A program made the translations under genes and the position numbers. A stretch of DNA of 64,000 nt, from positions 1 to 64,000 of the forward strand of contig NZ_JAJFBP010000006.1 in the NCBI RefSeq assembly GCF_020697055.1, in the 5' to 3' direction. Numbering within the stretch: the stretch's first letter is position 1; each line of letters starts with the position of its first letter. Source of the DNA: Panacagrimonas sp. (GTDB lineage: Bacteria > Pseudomonadota > Gammaproteobacteria > Nevskiales > Nevskiaceae). Below the pieces are notes generated by a model, which saw only the letters and a list, made by a program, of their open reading frames with translations, was not told the DNA's origin and ran no database searches. Below, in pieces: positions 46,697 to 54,631 of this stretch.

Positions 46697-48448
46697 CTAG
46701 GGCTGGAACTTCAAGGTCGGCGTGCCCGGCGCGGGATCCGACAGGGCGATACGCGTCCGGATCCCGACGACACCATCGGCGAACAGATCGCGCGCCTCCT
46801 GGAACAGCCGCACTTCTTCCTTGAGTCCGTCGTCATAGCGATCCGAGCGCACGTCGGGCTTGCCCATCATCTGCGAGAGGCGCTGCCGCAACCAGATCAC
46901 GCTCGGCCCGCGATGGCCTGGCCCGAGCTGCACTTCCGGGGTTTCGCGACGCCAGAGCACGAAGATCTCGCCGTTCCATGCGCGGCTCAGATCTTCGATG
47001 GAGACCGCGACCGTGCCGCGCGAGGTCTCGATGCGGGCGCGATCCTCGGTGAGCTGCGTCACCAGCGCGTATCGCGGCGCACCGGCCGCATCCGCCAGCG
47101 TCAGGATCGCCGGCCGATCCATCTGGCGCAGATCCTTCAGCCCACCGGTCGTGCGATAGCACTCGAGCCCCTGTCGGCGCAGCGTGCGGCACACGGTGCC
47201 GCCCGCGGGAACGCGCATCCCCGTATCCCACAGCCGGATCAGCTGCCCGATCACCGGCTGCAGGCGTTCGCCCGAAGCCAGCACCTGCTGCATCGCCGCG
47301 GGATCCGGCCGCTTGACCGTCGGGGCGACCTGCGCCGCGGCGGGAGTCGAGGCGGCCGCACGATTCGCGGGCGCGGACGCCGCCGAGGCCGACGTCGCAG
47401 CGGTCGGCGCGCGCGTCGGCTGGGCGTGCGGCGTGGCCGGCGCCTGCGCGGTGGCCGGCGGCGGCGGAGAGCCCAGGCCGCGCAGGATCGTCTGGTAGAT
47501 CAGCGCGCCGCCGATCATCAATGCCAGCGCGATCAGCACGCCTTCGAACCAGGTCACCGACAGCAGCGGCAATCCGCCGCCGTTGCGACGATCCAGGCGC
47601 CCGCCGAGGCGGCGCTCCGCGCCGAAACCGTCGCGCTCCTTGCCGAGCACTTCCAGTGCCGCGGTCTTGACGATCTCGGGCGTGACCTTGTGCTGGTGGC
47701 TGCCGTACGCGCCGAGCAGCGCGCGGTCGCACAGCACGTTGATCAGGCGCGGAACCCCGCGCGTGCGCCGGTGGATCTCCTCGATCGCATCGGGCGGAAA
47801 CAACTCCTCCTGCGTACCGGCGACGCCCAGGCGAAAGCGCACGTATTCGGCAGTCTCGTCCTCTTCGAGCGGCGTCAGGTGATAGCGCGCCGTGATGCGG
47901 CTGGCGAGCTGGCGCAGTTCCGGACTCGCGAGCACGTCGCTGAGCTCGGGCTGGCCCACCAGCATGATGCGCAGCAGCTTCTCCTTGTGCGTCTCCAGGT
48001 TGGTCAGCAGGCGCACCTGCTCGAGCACGCCCGGCGCGAGGTTCTGCGCCTCGTCGATGATCACGACGGTGCGCTTGCCCTGCGCATGATTCTTCAGCAG
48101 GTGCAGGTTCAGCGCGTCGACCAGGTCCTTCAGCGTCGGCGTCGGGTCGCGGTCGTAGACCACGCGCAGCTCGTCGCAGATCGACTGCACGAACTCGCGC
48201 TCGCTCTGTCGCGGGTTGTGCAGCATGGCCACTTCGACGCCGTCGAGCTTCTGCTCGAGCAGCGTGCGGACGACCGTCGTCTTGCCCGTGCCGACTTCGC
48301 CGGTCAGCTGCACGAAACCGCCGTATTGGCCGGTGCCGTACAGCAGATGTCCGAGCGCCTCCTGGTGGCGCGGGGACATGTAGAGGTACGCCGGGTCCGG
48401 GGTGATCGAGAACGGAGTTTCCCGGAGGTTGAAGAACTGCGTGTACAA
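46697..48448 (-). CDS. GspA/ExeA-type ATPase with peptidoglycan-binding domain
   Basis: A 583-residue protein: AAA ATPase (about 1-270; Walker A GEVGTGKTTVVRTL, Walker B VVIIDEAQNLAPG), one membrane helix (LIALALMIGGALIYQTIL), an Ala/Pro linker, a domain with C-VCRTLRRQGLECYR, and a C-terminal peptidoglycan-binding domain (GPSVIWLRQRLSQMMG). Homologues begin MYTxxF; here YTQFFNLRETPFSI follows a TTG at 48448, which I take as start because no ATG or GTG lies nearby. It ends 27 bases before the GspB gene. Confidence 0.88.
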   Translation of the reverse strand: MYTQFFNLRETPFSITPDPAYLYMSPRHQEALGHLLYGTGQYGGFVQLTGEVGTGKTTVVRTLLEQKLDGVEVAMLHNPRQSEREFVQSICDELRVVYDRDPTPTLKDLVDALNLHLLKNHAQGKRTVVIIDEAQNLAPGVLEQVRLLTNLETHKEKLLRIMLVGQPELSDVLASPELRQLASRITARYHLTPLEEDETAEYVRFRLGVAGTQEELFPPDAIEEIHRRTRGVPRLINVLCDRALLGAYGSHQHKVTPEIVKTAALEVLGKERDGFGAERRLGGRLDRRNGGGLPLLSVTWFEGVLIALALMIGGALIYQTILRGLGSPPPPATAQAPATPHAQPTRAPTAATSASAASAPANRAAASTPAAAQVAPTVKRPDPAAMQQVLASGERLQPVIGQLIRLWDTGMRVPAGGTVCRTLRRQGLECYRTTGGLKDLRQMDRPAILTLADAAGAPRYALVTQLTEDRARIETSRGTVAVSIEDLSRAWNGEIFVLWRRETPEVQLGPGHRGPSVIWLRQRLSQMMGKPDVRSDRYDDGLKEEVRLFQEARDLFADGVVGIRTRIALSDPAPGTPTLKFQP

Positions 48449-48495
48449 GACGGTGGGAACCGACGCCGAAAAGAGTGCCGGAGTATAGCTTTGGC

Positions 48496-48990
48496 CTAAC
48501 CACGTCCGGGACGGCGCATGTCGACGTGGAGGATTCCGTCCTCGTCGTACGGTTCGCCGATCGCGTCGAATCCGAATGATTCGTAGAAGCGCTGGAGGCG
48601 TTGCTGCGCCGACAGGTACACGTCCTGCCCCGGATGATCGCGCTCGCAGCGCGCGATGCCCTCGCGCATCAGCGCCCGTCCCAGTCCGGTGCCGCGCACC
48701 CGCTGTGCGGTGACCAGGCGACCGAGCGTCGGACCCGGCGCGGCCGGAGCGGGCGTGTGCGGACGCTTGATCCCGGCCGGCACGCGACGCAGGCAGCCCA
48801 CGACCTGCGCGGAATCGGCGTCCAACGCCAGCAGATGCGCGCAACGCGGATCGAGCCCGTCCATCTCGTGGAACACGCAGGCCTGCTCGACCACGAACAC
48901 TTCGCTGCGCAGCCTCAGCAGCGCGTACAGGACGTCCGGTTCGAATTCGTTCCACTCGAACCAGTGCAGGCGCGCCTCGCCGCGGCTCAT
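48496..48990 (-). CDS. GNAT-family acetyltransferase (ElaA-like)
   Basis: A 164-residue acyl-CoA-dependent N-acyltransferase (LYALLRLRSEVFVVEQACVF, DADSAQVVGCLRRVP, VTAQRVRGTGLGRALMREGI, SAQQRLQRFYESFGF). The VFVVEQ motif near the start is typical of the ElaA subgroup, whose substrate is unknown. Start ATG 48990 overlaps the astB stop (ATGA), so it is likely made with AstB. It is not an arginine succinyltransferase of the AstA type by sequence. Confidence 0.88.
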   Translation of the reverse strand: MSRGEARLHWFEWNEFEPDVLYALLRLRSEVFVVEQACVFHEMDGLDPRCAHLLALDADSAQVVGCLRRVPAGIKRPHTPAPAAPGPTLGRLVTAQRVRGTGLGRALMREGIARCERDHPGQDVYLSAQQRLQRFYESFGFDAIGEPYDEDGILHVDMRRPGRG

Positions 48991-50375
48991 CGCTGGAACG
49001 CGTAGTGGTTGCCCAGGCCCAGGATGCGGGTGAGCCGATCCAGCGCCGTGCGCGACTCGTCCAGCAACTGCGGATCGGCCAGATCCTCGGGCTCGAGCCG
49101 GTCGCGGTAGTGGCGCTCGACCCAGGTCACGAGCTCGGCGTGCCGCGCCGCATCGAGCCACGCGCCGGGATGCACCGCCGAGCGCTGGTCGGCCGTGAGC
49201 ACGACTCTCAGGCGCAGGCACGCCGGTCCGCCGCCGTTGCGCATCGACTGGCGCAGGTCGAACACGCGCACGGCGTCGATCGGGATGTCGGGATCGGCGA
49301 TCCATCGCTGGACCAGGTTCCAGGCGCGCGGCGTCTCCTGGCACTCGTGCGCGCACAGCAGCCAGGTCCCCGCGCCGGGTACGTCGACCAGCTGGCTGTT
49401 GAACAGGTATGAAGCCACCGCCTCGTCCAGGGTCAGCTCCGCCGCGTCGACGCGCAGGCAGTGCAGGCGCGCCTCGGGGCCGAGTACCGCCTGCGCCATC
49501 GTCGGCAGCTCGCGGTCGTCCACGTAGGCCTGCTCGTGATGCAGCAGCAGATTGCGATGGCTCACGGCGACCACGTCGTTGTGGAACGCGCCGGCCGCGA
49601 TCGCCGCCGGGTGCTGGCGCAGCAGCAGGAGCCGGGACGGGCAGAGCCGATGTGCGCGCGCGATCGCCTCGCCCGCCGCGCGCGTCTGGCGCGGTCGCGC
49701 GCGCGGCTCCGTGGGCGCGCGCGCATCGCCGTTTTCGTCACGGCCATGGACGAACACTTCCAGCCCGGCCGCTCCGTGGGACGTGCACAGGCGCAGCTGG
49801 TTGGCCGCGCCTTCGTCGGCCTGCGCCAGATCGGAACCCGCCTCGAGCGGCGCGTGGTGGACGAAATGCGCTCCGGGTGCAAACCACGTGGTGAGCAGTC
49901 GCGCCGTTTCCGGGGCTTCGAGCGCGCGGTGAGGATGCGAGGCCAGGTTGGCGACCGTGAAGTGCACCCGGCCGTCGGCGCAGTCGGCGGAGGGCGAGAC
50001 CGTCGCGGCGTTGGCCGCCCACATGCTGGAGGCCGAGCAGGCCGCGACGAGACGCTCCGGCGCCGCGCGCTGCGCGCGACGCAGCACGGTTGCGTCGTCA
50101 CCGCTGAATCCGCGCGCCCGCAGCGCGGCGATGCAGGGCCGCTCCTGGGGTGGGAACAAGCCTTGGGCGAGCCCCAGATCGCTGAGCGCGCGCATCTTCG
50201 CCAGACCCTGCAGCGCCGCTTCGCGCGGGTTGGACCGCAGGCCCGCATTGCGTGCCGAGGCGCGATTGCCGGTCGCGAGGCCCGCGTATTGGTGGGTGGG
50301 ACCGACGAGGCCGTCGAAGTTGGCCTCGATGGGTTCGCGGTCGGTGGTGCCCGGGTTTGCGTTCATCGCCGGCAC
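48987..50375 (-). CDS. astB: N-succinylarginine dihydrolase
   Basis: Second enzyme of the arginine succinyltransferase pathway; it releases ammonia and CO2 from N2-succinylarginine. The 462 residues show the family start EANFDGLVGPTHQYAGLATG, the ANAATVSPSADC region, HNDVVAVSHRN, and the nucleophilic Cys in MRNGGGPACLRLRV. An internal ATG at 50366 is an equally possible start. None of astA, astC, astD or astE is in this window. Confidence 0.94.
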   Translation of the reverse strand: MPAMNANPGTTDREPIEANFDGLVGPTHQYAGLATGNRASARNAGLRSNPREAALQGLAKMRALSDLGLAQGLFPPQERPCIAALRARGFSGDDATVLRRAQRAAPERLVAACSASSMWAANAATVSPSADCADGRVHFTVANLASHPHRALEAPETARLLTTWFAPGAHFVHHAPLEAGSDLAQADEGAANQLRLCTSHGAAGLEVFVHGRDENGDARAPTEPRARPRQTRAAGEAIARAHRLCPSRLLLLRQHPAAIAAGAFHNDVVAVSHRNLLLHHEQAYVDDRELPTMAQAVLGPEARLHCLRVDAAELTLDEAVASYLFNSQLVDVPGAGTWLLCAHECQETPRAWNLVQRWIADPDIPIDAVRVFDLRQSMRNGGGPACLRLRVVLTADQRSAVHPGAWLDAARHAELVTWVERHYRDRLEPEDLADPQLLDESRTALDRLTRILGLGNHYAFQR

Positions 50376-50414
50376 CTTAGCGCAGCGTCGTGACGATCCC
50401 TGCCACCGATTGTC

Positions 50415-50433
50415 ACCGTTCGACCCGAACGGT
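50415..50433. promoter_or_regulatory. Palindrome upstream of astB, possible operator
   Basis: Perfect 8-bp arms ACCGTTCG and CGAACGGT separated by ACC, 40 bases upstream of astB in the gap to the divergent leader. It has the size and symmetry of a repressor site; no regulator gene is adjacent. Confidence 0.35.
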
Positions 50434-50480
50434 CAGTCGGATCGTCGCGGCGATTCGCATGGACGCCGCAAGCGCTTGTC

Positions 50481-50684
50481 TATATTGACCATTCGATGCA
50501 TTTGCGGATCGGCATGGAAGGCGCAGGAGAAGCCGCAATCACTCCTTTGCGGAAGGCTCGTGATGACCTTCTCCTTTCTCGACGACGCTCTCTCCCCGCT
50601 GAGTCGTCGACTCGGCTCGGCCGGCGTTTCGCCGGCCGCGCCGATTTTTCTTCTTCAACCGATCAGCCGTCCCGGAGCCGCGTC
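50481..50684 (+). promoter_or_regulatory. Leader with candidate promoter and internal terminator before a small membrane protein
   Basis: TATATT at 50481-50486 could be a -10 box. From about 50490 a leader of some 190 bases runs to the ATG at 50685. It contains several complementary stretches (for example AAGCCGCAA with TTTGCGG, and GAGTCG with CGACTC) and the strong terminator at 50613-50650. The layout fits a riboswitch-type attenuator or a small RNA; I could not match it to a known riboswitch class. Confidence 0.4.
50613..50650 (+). terminator. Strong intrinsic terminator inside the leader
   Basis: A 13-bp stem with one mismatch (CGGCTCGGCCGGC / GCCGGCCGCGCCG), loop GTTTC, followed by ATTTTTC. 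It lies 35 bases before the start of the downstream gene, so read-through would be needed to express that gene from the leader promoter. Confidence 0.8.
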
Positions 50685-50933
50685 ATGCCTGCCGACCTGC
50701 AACGCCACGAAAACCCCGCGGCTCGCCGGTTCAGCCAGGTCTGCATCGTCTCGCTGGCCGCGCTGATCACCTCCGGCACCGGCCTGCTCGCGTACCTCAA
50801 CCAGGATCCCGGCCCTGCCTGGCTCCGCGCCACCGTCCTGGCTTCGGCGGTGATGGTCGGCGTGTCGTTCTGCGGCTGGTTGATCGCCAGCATCGCGGCC
50901 TTCGCCCGTGACCAGATGTCGAGCTCGCGCTAA
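50685..50933 (+). CDS. Small two-TM membrane protein
   Basis: An 82-residue protein from ATG 50685, with CCCGGAG about seven bases upstream. It has two hydrophobic helices (FSQVCIVSLAALITSGTGLL and ATVLASAVMVGVSFCGWLIA) around a Pro-rich loop NQDPGPAW. No family recognised. Upstream in-frame codons run through the terminator hairpin and are unlikely to be translated. Its stop overlaps the converging recO stop by four bases. Confidence 0.6.
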   Translation: MPADLQRHENPAARRFSQVCIVSLAALITSGTGLLAYLNQDPGPAWLRATVLASAVMVGVSFCGWLIASIAAFARDQMSSSR

Positions 50934-51649
50934 CGAGACCTCGCGTTCGCGTCGGCGGCCCTGCGACGCAGCTCGCGCAGCATCGTGGCCGTGTTGAGCG
51001 GCTTGCCTCCCAGGTGCACCGCCAAGGCTTCGCGCAGCAGCTGACGCGCCAAGCGCAGGTGCGCCGGATCGTCGAGGCGATCGTCGCGCAGGTCGATCAG
51101 CATCTGTCCCGGATAGCCTTCTTCGTCATCATCGGAGCGCATCGGCAACGGTCCTTCGCCGGCGTGGTACTGGTAGCGAAGTCCGGGCTCCAGATCCGGC
51201 GGCAGATCCAGCCCGAACCCGAGGTCGGCCAGCAGCTGCATTTCGAACCGTCGCAACGCGCGTTCGCCCCGCTCGGCGAGCGACGCCAGCGTTTCCCCGT
51301 AGGCTTCGAACAGCGCGGGATGCGCGTCGTGTCGCTGCAGCAGGCGCAGCAGCAGCTCGTTGAGGTACCAGCCGCTGAAGACGGCTTCGCCGCGAAATTC
51401 CTGGGCGATGCCGTGCGCTTCGACCCCGGTCAACGTGCCCAGGTCGCCGGACTCGCTCCAGGACAGCAGCAACGGACGGAATCCCTGCAGCAGCACGCGG
51501 GGGCGTGACTTGGCGCTGCGCGCGCCGCGCGCCACCAGTCCGACGCGCCCGTGCGCGCGCGAAAAGGCTTCGACCAAAAGACTGCTGTCGCCGTACGGCG
51601 AAGCCTTGAGCACCCACGCGGGTTCCAGCAGCACGCGCGCGCGGTTCAC
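50930..51649 (-). CDS. recO: DNA repair protein RecO
   Basis: Helps load RecA at gaps by the RecFOR route. The 239 residues show the OB-fold start (LEPAWVLKASPYGDSSLLVE, then GRVGLVARGARS), the helical FSGWYLNELLLRLLQRHD, and LRRFEMQLLADLGFGLDL. Length is normal. It lies 12 bases downstream of era on the same strand, the usual rnc-era-recO order. Confidence 0.93.
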   Translation of the reverse strand: MNRARVLLEPAWVLKASPYGDSSLLVEAFSRAHGRVGLVARGARSAKSRPRVLLQGFRPLLLSWSESGDLGTLTGVEAHGIAQEFRGEAVFSGWYLNELLLRLLQRHDAHPALFEAYGETLASLAERGERALRRFEMQLLADLGFGLDLPPDLEPGLRYQYHAGEGPLPMRSDDDEEGYPGQMLIDLRDDRLDDPAHLRLARQLLREALAVHLGGKPLNTATMLRELRRRAADANARSR

Positions 51650-51661
51650 GGGAAAGGACGG

Positions 51662-52621
51662 TCAGGCGCCGCCCAGGCCGAACTGCTCGAGCGCCTTGGG
51701 ATCGTCGCTCCAGTTCTCGCGCACGCGGCACCACAGCTGCAGGAAAACGCGCGCCTTGAGCAGGTACTCGAGTTCCTTGCGCGCGCTGGTGCCGACGCGC
51801 TTGAGCGCGCTGCCGTCCTGGCCGATCACGATGCTCTTCTGGCCATCGCGCTCGACCCAGATCACGGCGCGGATGCGGTGCAGGGGTCGCACGTCGATCG
51901 ACGATTTCGACGCGGGCGACTTGCGTGCCGGGGCTTTGCCGCTCTTCTTGTTCGATCGCGGCGCTTCGACCTCGTAGGCCTCGATCGCCACCGTCAGCGC
52001 ATAGGGCAGCTCCTGGTTCAGCGTGCGGGTGAGCTTCTCGCGCACGATCTCGGTGACCAGGAACGCGTTGTCGTAGCCGACCACCATGTCGGGCGGGTAG
52101 AGCGGCGGCCCCTCGGGCAGGCGCTGCTGGATCTCGGACGTGAGCGCCGACAGATTGTCCTTGCGCAGCGCCGACAGCGGCACGACGAACGCGAATTCAC
52201 GGCGCGCCGACAGTTTTTCCAGCTCGGGCAGCAGGCGCGTCTTGTCGGCGACGCGATCGACCTTGTTCACGACCAGGCCGACCGGCGCGCGCACGCGCGA
52301 CAGCCGCTCGAGGACCGCGTCGTCCTCTGCGGTCCAGCGCCCGGCTTCGACGACGAAGACGGCGAGATCGACGTCCTGGAGGCTGCCCGCGGCGGTCTCG
52401 TTCATCGCGCGATTGAGCGCGCGCTTGCCGCCCAGGTGCAGGCCCGGCGTGTCGACGAACACGATCTGTCCCTCGGCGTGGTGCAGCACGCCCTGGATCG
52501 CGTGCCGCGTGGTCTGCGGCTTGTGCGAGACGATGCTGAGCTTGCGCCCGACCAGCGCGTTGACCAGGGATGATTTGCCGACGTTGGGACGTCCGACCAG
52601 GGTGACGATGCCGCTGCGCAT
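51662..52621 (-). CDS. era: GTPase Era, with a Lys-rich insertion
   Basis: 16S rRNA-binding GTPase needed for 30S assembly. The 319 residues have the G motifs GRPNVGKSSLVNALVG, DTPGLH and NKVD and a C-terminal KH domain (SIVIGQDGSALKRVGTSARK). Between the first KH strands there is an insertion of about 20 residues (RSNKKSGKAPARKS and neighbours) absent from E. coli Era, strongly basic and likely disordered, which could add rRNA contacts. Confidence 0.96.
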   Translation of the reverse strand: MRSGIVTLVGRPNVGKSSLVNALVGRKLSIVSHKPQTTRHAIQGVLHHAEGQIVFVDTPGLHLGGKRALNRAMNETAAGSLQDVDLAVFVVEAGRWTAEDDAVLERLSRVRAPVGLVVNKVDRVADKTRLLPELEKLSARREFAFVVPLSALRKDNLSALTSEIQQRLPEGPPLYPPDMVVGYDNAFLVTEIVREKLTRTLNQELPYALTVAIEAYEVEAPRSNKKSGKAPARKSPASKSSIDVRPLHRIRAVIWVERDGQKSIVIGQDGSALKRVGTSARKELEYLLKARVFLQLWCRVRENWSDDPKALEQFGLGGA

Positions 52622-52657
52622 GGGAACGGAGCTTTGGGGAGTTCGGATAGTGGGCGC

Positions 52658-53365
52658 TCAGTGTGCGCCGTCGGCGAGGCTCGCGAGCAGATCCGACGCG
52701 GCCTGCTGCTCGGCGACGCGGCGGCTGTTGCCGCTGGCTTCGGCCCATCGGTCCTCGTCGGTCAGGCTCGCGCGAACCTTGAAGAAGCGGCGATGCGCGG
52801 GTCCGGATTCGGCGAGCACTTCGTACAGTGGCAGCGGCCGGCTGCGCGCCTGCAGCCATTCCTGCAGCCGCGTCTTGGGATCCTTGAGCGTCTCGGCATC
52901 GGGCAGGTTCGCCAATTCGTCGGCGAACAGCGCACGACAGGTCTGTTGCGCCGCCTCGAATCCGCCATCGAGGTAGGCCGCCGCGACGAGCGCTTCCACC
53001 GCATCGGCCAGCACCGAGTCGCGCCTCCAGCCGCCGCTCTTGAGTTCGCCCTCACCCAGGCGCAGGTGTTCGCCCAGATCGAGGCGGCGCGCGATGGCCG
53101 CGAGCGAGCGTTCGCGCACGAGGCTCGCGCGCAGCCGCGACAGATCACCCTCCCCTGCTCGCGGTCGCGCTTCGAACAACGCGCCGGCGACGAACAGGCC
53201 GATCAGCGCATCGCCGAGGAATTCGAGCCGCTCGTTGTTGTCGGCGCTATACGAGCGATGGGTCAGCGCGCGGTTCAGCAGCAGCGGGTCGCGGAACGCG
53301 TGGTCGAGCCTTCGCTCGAGTTCCGCACGGTTCCGGACCGGGTCCGAGGACGGCAGCTCAGGAAT
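52658..53365 (-). CDS. rnc: Ribonuclease III, probable AUU start
   Basis: Double-strand RNA endonuclease for rRNA and mRNA processing. Read from 53365 it is 235 residues: LERRLDHAFRDPLLLNRAL, the signature NERLEFLGDALIGLF, DAVEALVAAAYLDGGFEA with the metal-binding acids, and a C-terminal dsRNA-binding domain (DPKTRLQEWLQARSRPLP). The only ATG/GTG/TTG in frame is a TTG at 53179, which would delete the signature helix and cannot be right. Upstream, an ATT at 53365 has GGAG six bases before it and overlaps the end of the DUF4845 gene; CTG at 53356 is second choice. Confidence 0.9.
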   Translation of the reverse strand: MPELPSSDPVRNRAELERRLDHAFRDPLLLNRALTHRSYSADNNERLEFLGDALIGLFVAGALFEARPRAGEGDLSRLRASLVRERSLAAIARRLDLGEHLRLGEGELKSGGWRRDSVLADAVEALVAAAYLDGGFEAAQQTCRALFADELANLPDAETLKDPKTRLQEWLQARSRPLPLYEVLAESGPAHRRFFKVRASLTDEDRWAEASGNSRRVAEQQAASDLLASLADGAH

Positions 53366-53753
53366 CGATGTCTCCGCTGCCCGGCTTCATCGCGAAGTCG
53401 TCCTTGAATTTCACTACAACGAAAACGTTGTAGAACAGGTTGACTTCCGCGGCGTAGTCATAAGAAAGCATGCGGCCACTCTTCCCACGCTTGATCTTTA
53501 TGTCTTTGTCGTCGATGTACTTGACGTAATCGATATCCCAGCGTCGTTCCAGCGTTGATCTGATCTCCTGGGGGGGCGCATCTGCATAGTCCGCGTTTTT
53601 TGCGACTCCGCCCACGATCTTCATGACCGTCATGTGGTTCATGTAGATCGGCCCCACCTTGACCGCGATGATCGCGAAGAACGCGATCGTGCCGAACACG
53701 AACACCATGCCGAACCACCCCAATCCCCGCTGACGCTCGAGCGACCTGACCAT
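53358..53753 (-). CDS. DUF4845 membrane protein
   Basis: A 131-residue protein always found between lepB and rnc in this lineage. One N-terminal helix (FGMVFVFGTIAFFAIIAVKV) anchors a small periplasmic domain (IYMNHMTVMKIVGGVAKNAD, IRSTLERRWDIDYVKYID, DYAAEVNLFYNVFVVVKF). Function unknown. Codon and A/T content are noticeably less GC-rich than neighbouring genes in the second half. The rnc start lies inside its last codons. Confidence 0.88.
   Translation of the reverse strand: MVRSLERQRGLGWFGMVFVFGTIAFFAIIAVKVGPIYMNHMTVMKIVGGVAKNADYADAPPQEIRSTLERRWDIDYVKYIDDKDIKIKRGKSGRMLSYDYAAEVNLFYNVFVVVKFKDDFAMKPGSGDIDS
53363..53375 (-). promoter_or_regulatory. Ribosome binding site and AUU start of rnc
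   Basis: Minus strand reads GGAG (53375-53372), six bases, then ATT (53365-53363). The ATT precedes the stop of the DUF4845 gene by two bases, so terminating ribosomes could reinitiate. This decides the rnc start. Confidence 0.55.
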
Positions 53754-53824
53754 GCGGCTCTTCCTCCCTGGATGCGCCGGGCAAGCTTAGCGGATGCGCG
53801 GCCCGCCCCGCGCGACACGGGGGA

Positions 53825-54619
53825 TCATTCGATCCGGATGCCGATGCGCGCGAAGTTGGGACGCATCTGCGCGCCATCCCAGCTCATCCAGACGAAGAAC
53901 GCGCGACCCACGAGGTTTCGCTCGGGCACCGTGCCCCAGCCGCGCGAATCGAAGCTGCCGTCGCGGTTGTCGCCCATGGCGAAATATTCGCCCGGCGGCA
54001 CCACCATTTCGAAGTCGCGAGGCGGCTCCTCCGGATTGACGATGATGTGGTGCGTGTGGCCGGGGATCTCCTCGCGCAGCCGGTAGGCGGCCCCGCCCGG
54101 CAGCTTGGGCGCCGCGTAGACGCCGTCCGCGGTCTGCGGCTGCGCCTGATCGTTGATGTAGAGCACCTTCTCGCGATAGGCGATCCGGTCGCCCGGCAGG
54201 CCCACGATGCGCTTGATGAAGTCGACCGAGGGGTCGTTGGGCCAGCGAAACACCACGATGTCGCCGCGCTTGGGGCGATTGCCCTTGACGAATTCGGTGT
54301 GGAACACCGGGTCGCGCAGCCCGTAGCTGAACTTGTTGACCAGGATGAAATCGCCGACCAGCAACGTCGGGATCATCGACCCCGACGGGATGCGGAACGG
54401 CTCGGCGACGAACGAGCGCAGCACCAACACCGCCAGGATCACCGGGAAGAACGAGCGCGAGAAATCGATCAGCCAGCCGGGCTTGTCTTTTCCATCGATC
54501 AGATTGCGCCGCTGACGCGACAGCCACAGCTTGTCGATCAACCAGCCGATCCCGGTGAGGATCGTCAGGATCGTCAGCAGGACCGCGAAATCGAAATGCA
54601 CGTCGGGGGGCAGCGCCAT
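53825..54619 (-). CDS. lepB: Signal peptidase I
   Basis: Cleaves signal peptides from exported proteins at the inner membrane. The 264 residues have two N-terminal helices (about 11-30 and 58-72), the nucleophile Ser81 in RIPSGSMIPTLLVGDF, the general base Lys136 in DFIKRIVGLPGD, and the later GDNRDGSFDSRGWG box. Length is normal. It lies 12 bases after lepA. Confidence 0.96.
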   Translation of the reverse strand: MALPPDVHFDFAVLLTILTILTGIGWLIDKLWLSRQRRNLIDGKDKPGWLIDFSRSFFPVILAVLVLRSFVAEPFRIPSGSMIPTLLVGDFILVNKFSYGLRDPVFHTEFVKGNRPKRGDIVVFRWPNDPSVDFIKRIVGLPGDRIAYREKVLYINDQAQPQTADGVYAAPKLPGGAAYRLREEIPGHTHHIIVNPEEPPRDFEMVVPPGEYFAMGDNRDGSFDSRGWGTVPERNLVGRAFFVWMSWDGAQMRPNFARIGIRIE

Positions 54620-54631
54620 CAGGGCCTCACT

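Noticed and set aside
50490..50612. Known riboswitch class in the leader
   Set aside because: No conserved core of glycine, cobalamin, TPP, c-di-GMP or guanidine riboswitches could be seen by eye; left as an unassigned leader.
50496..50684. A 63-residue N-terminal extension of the small membrane protein
   Set aside because: The extension is encoded by the leader including a strong terminator hairpin, and ATG 50685 has its own ribosome site; the upstream part has no recognisable domain.
52658..53179. Truncated rnc starting at TTG 53179
   Set aside because: This would remove NERLEFLGDAL and the preceding helix, which are present and in frame upstream, so the gene is full length with a non-standard start.
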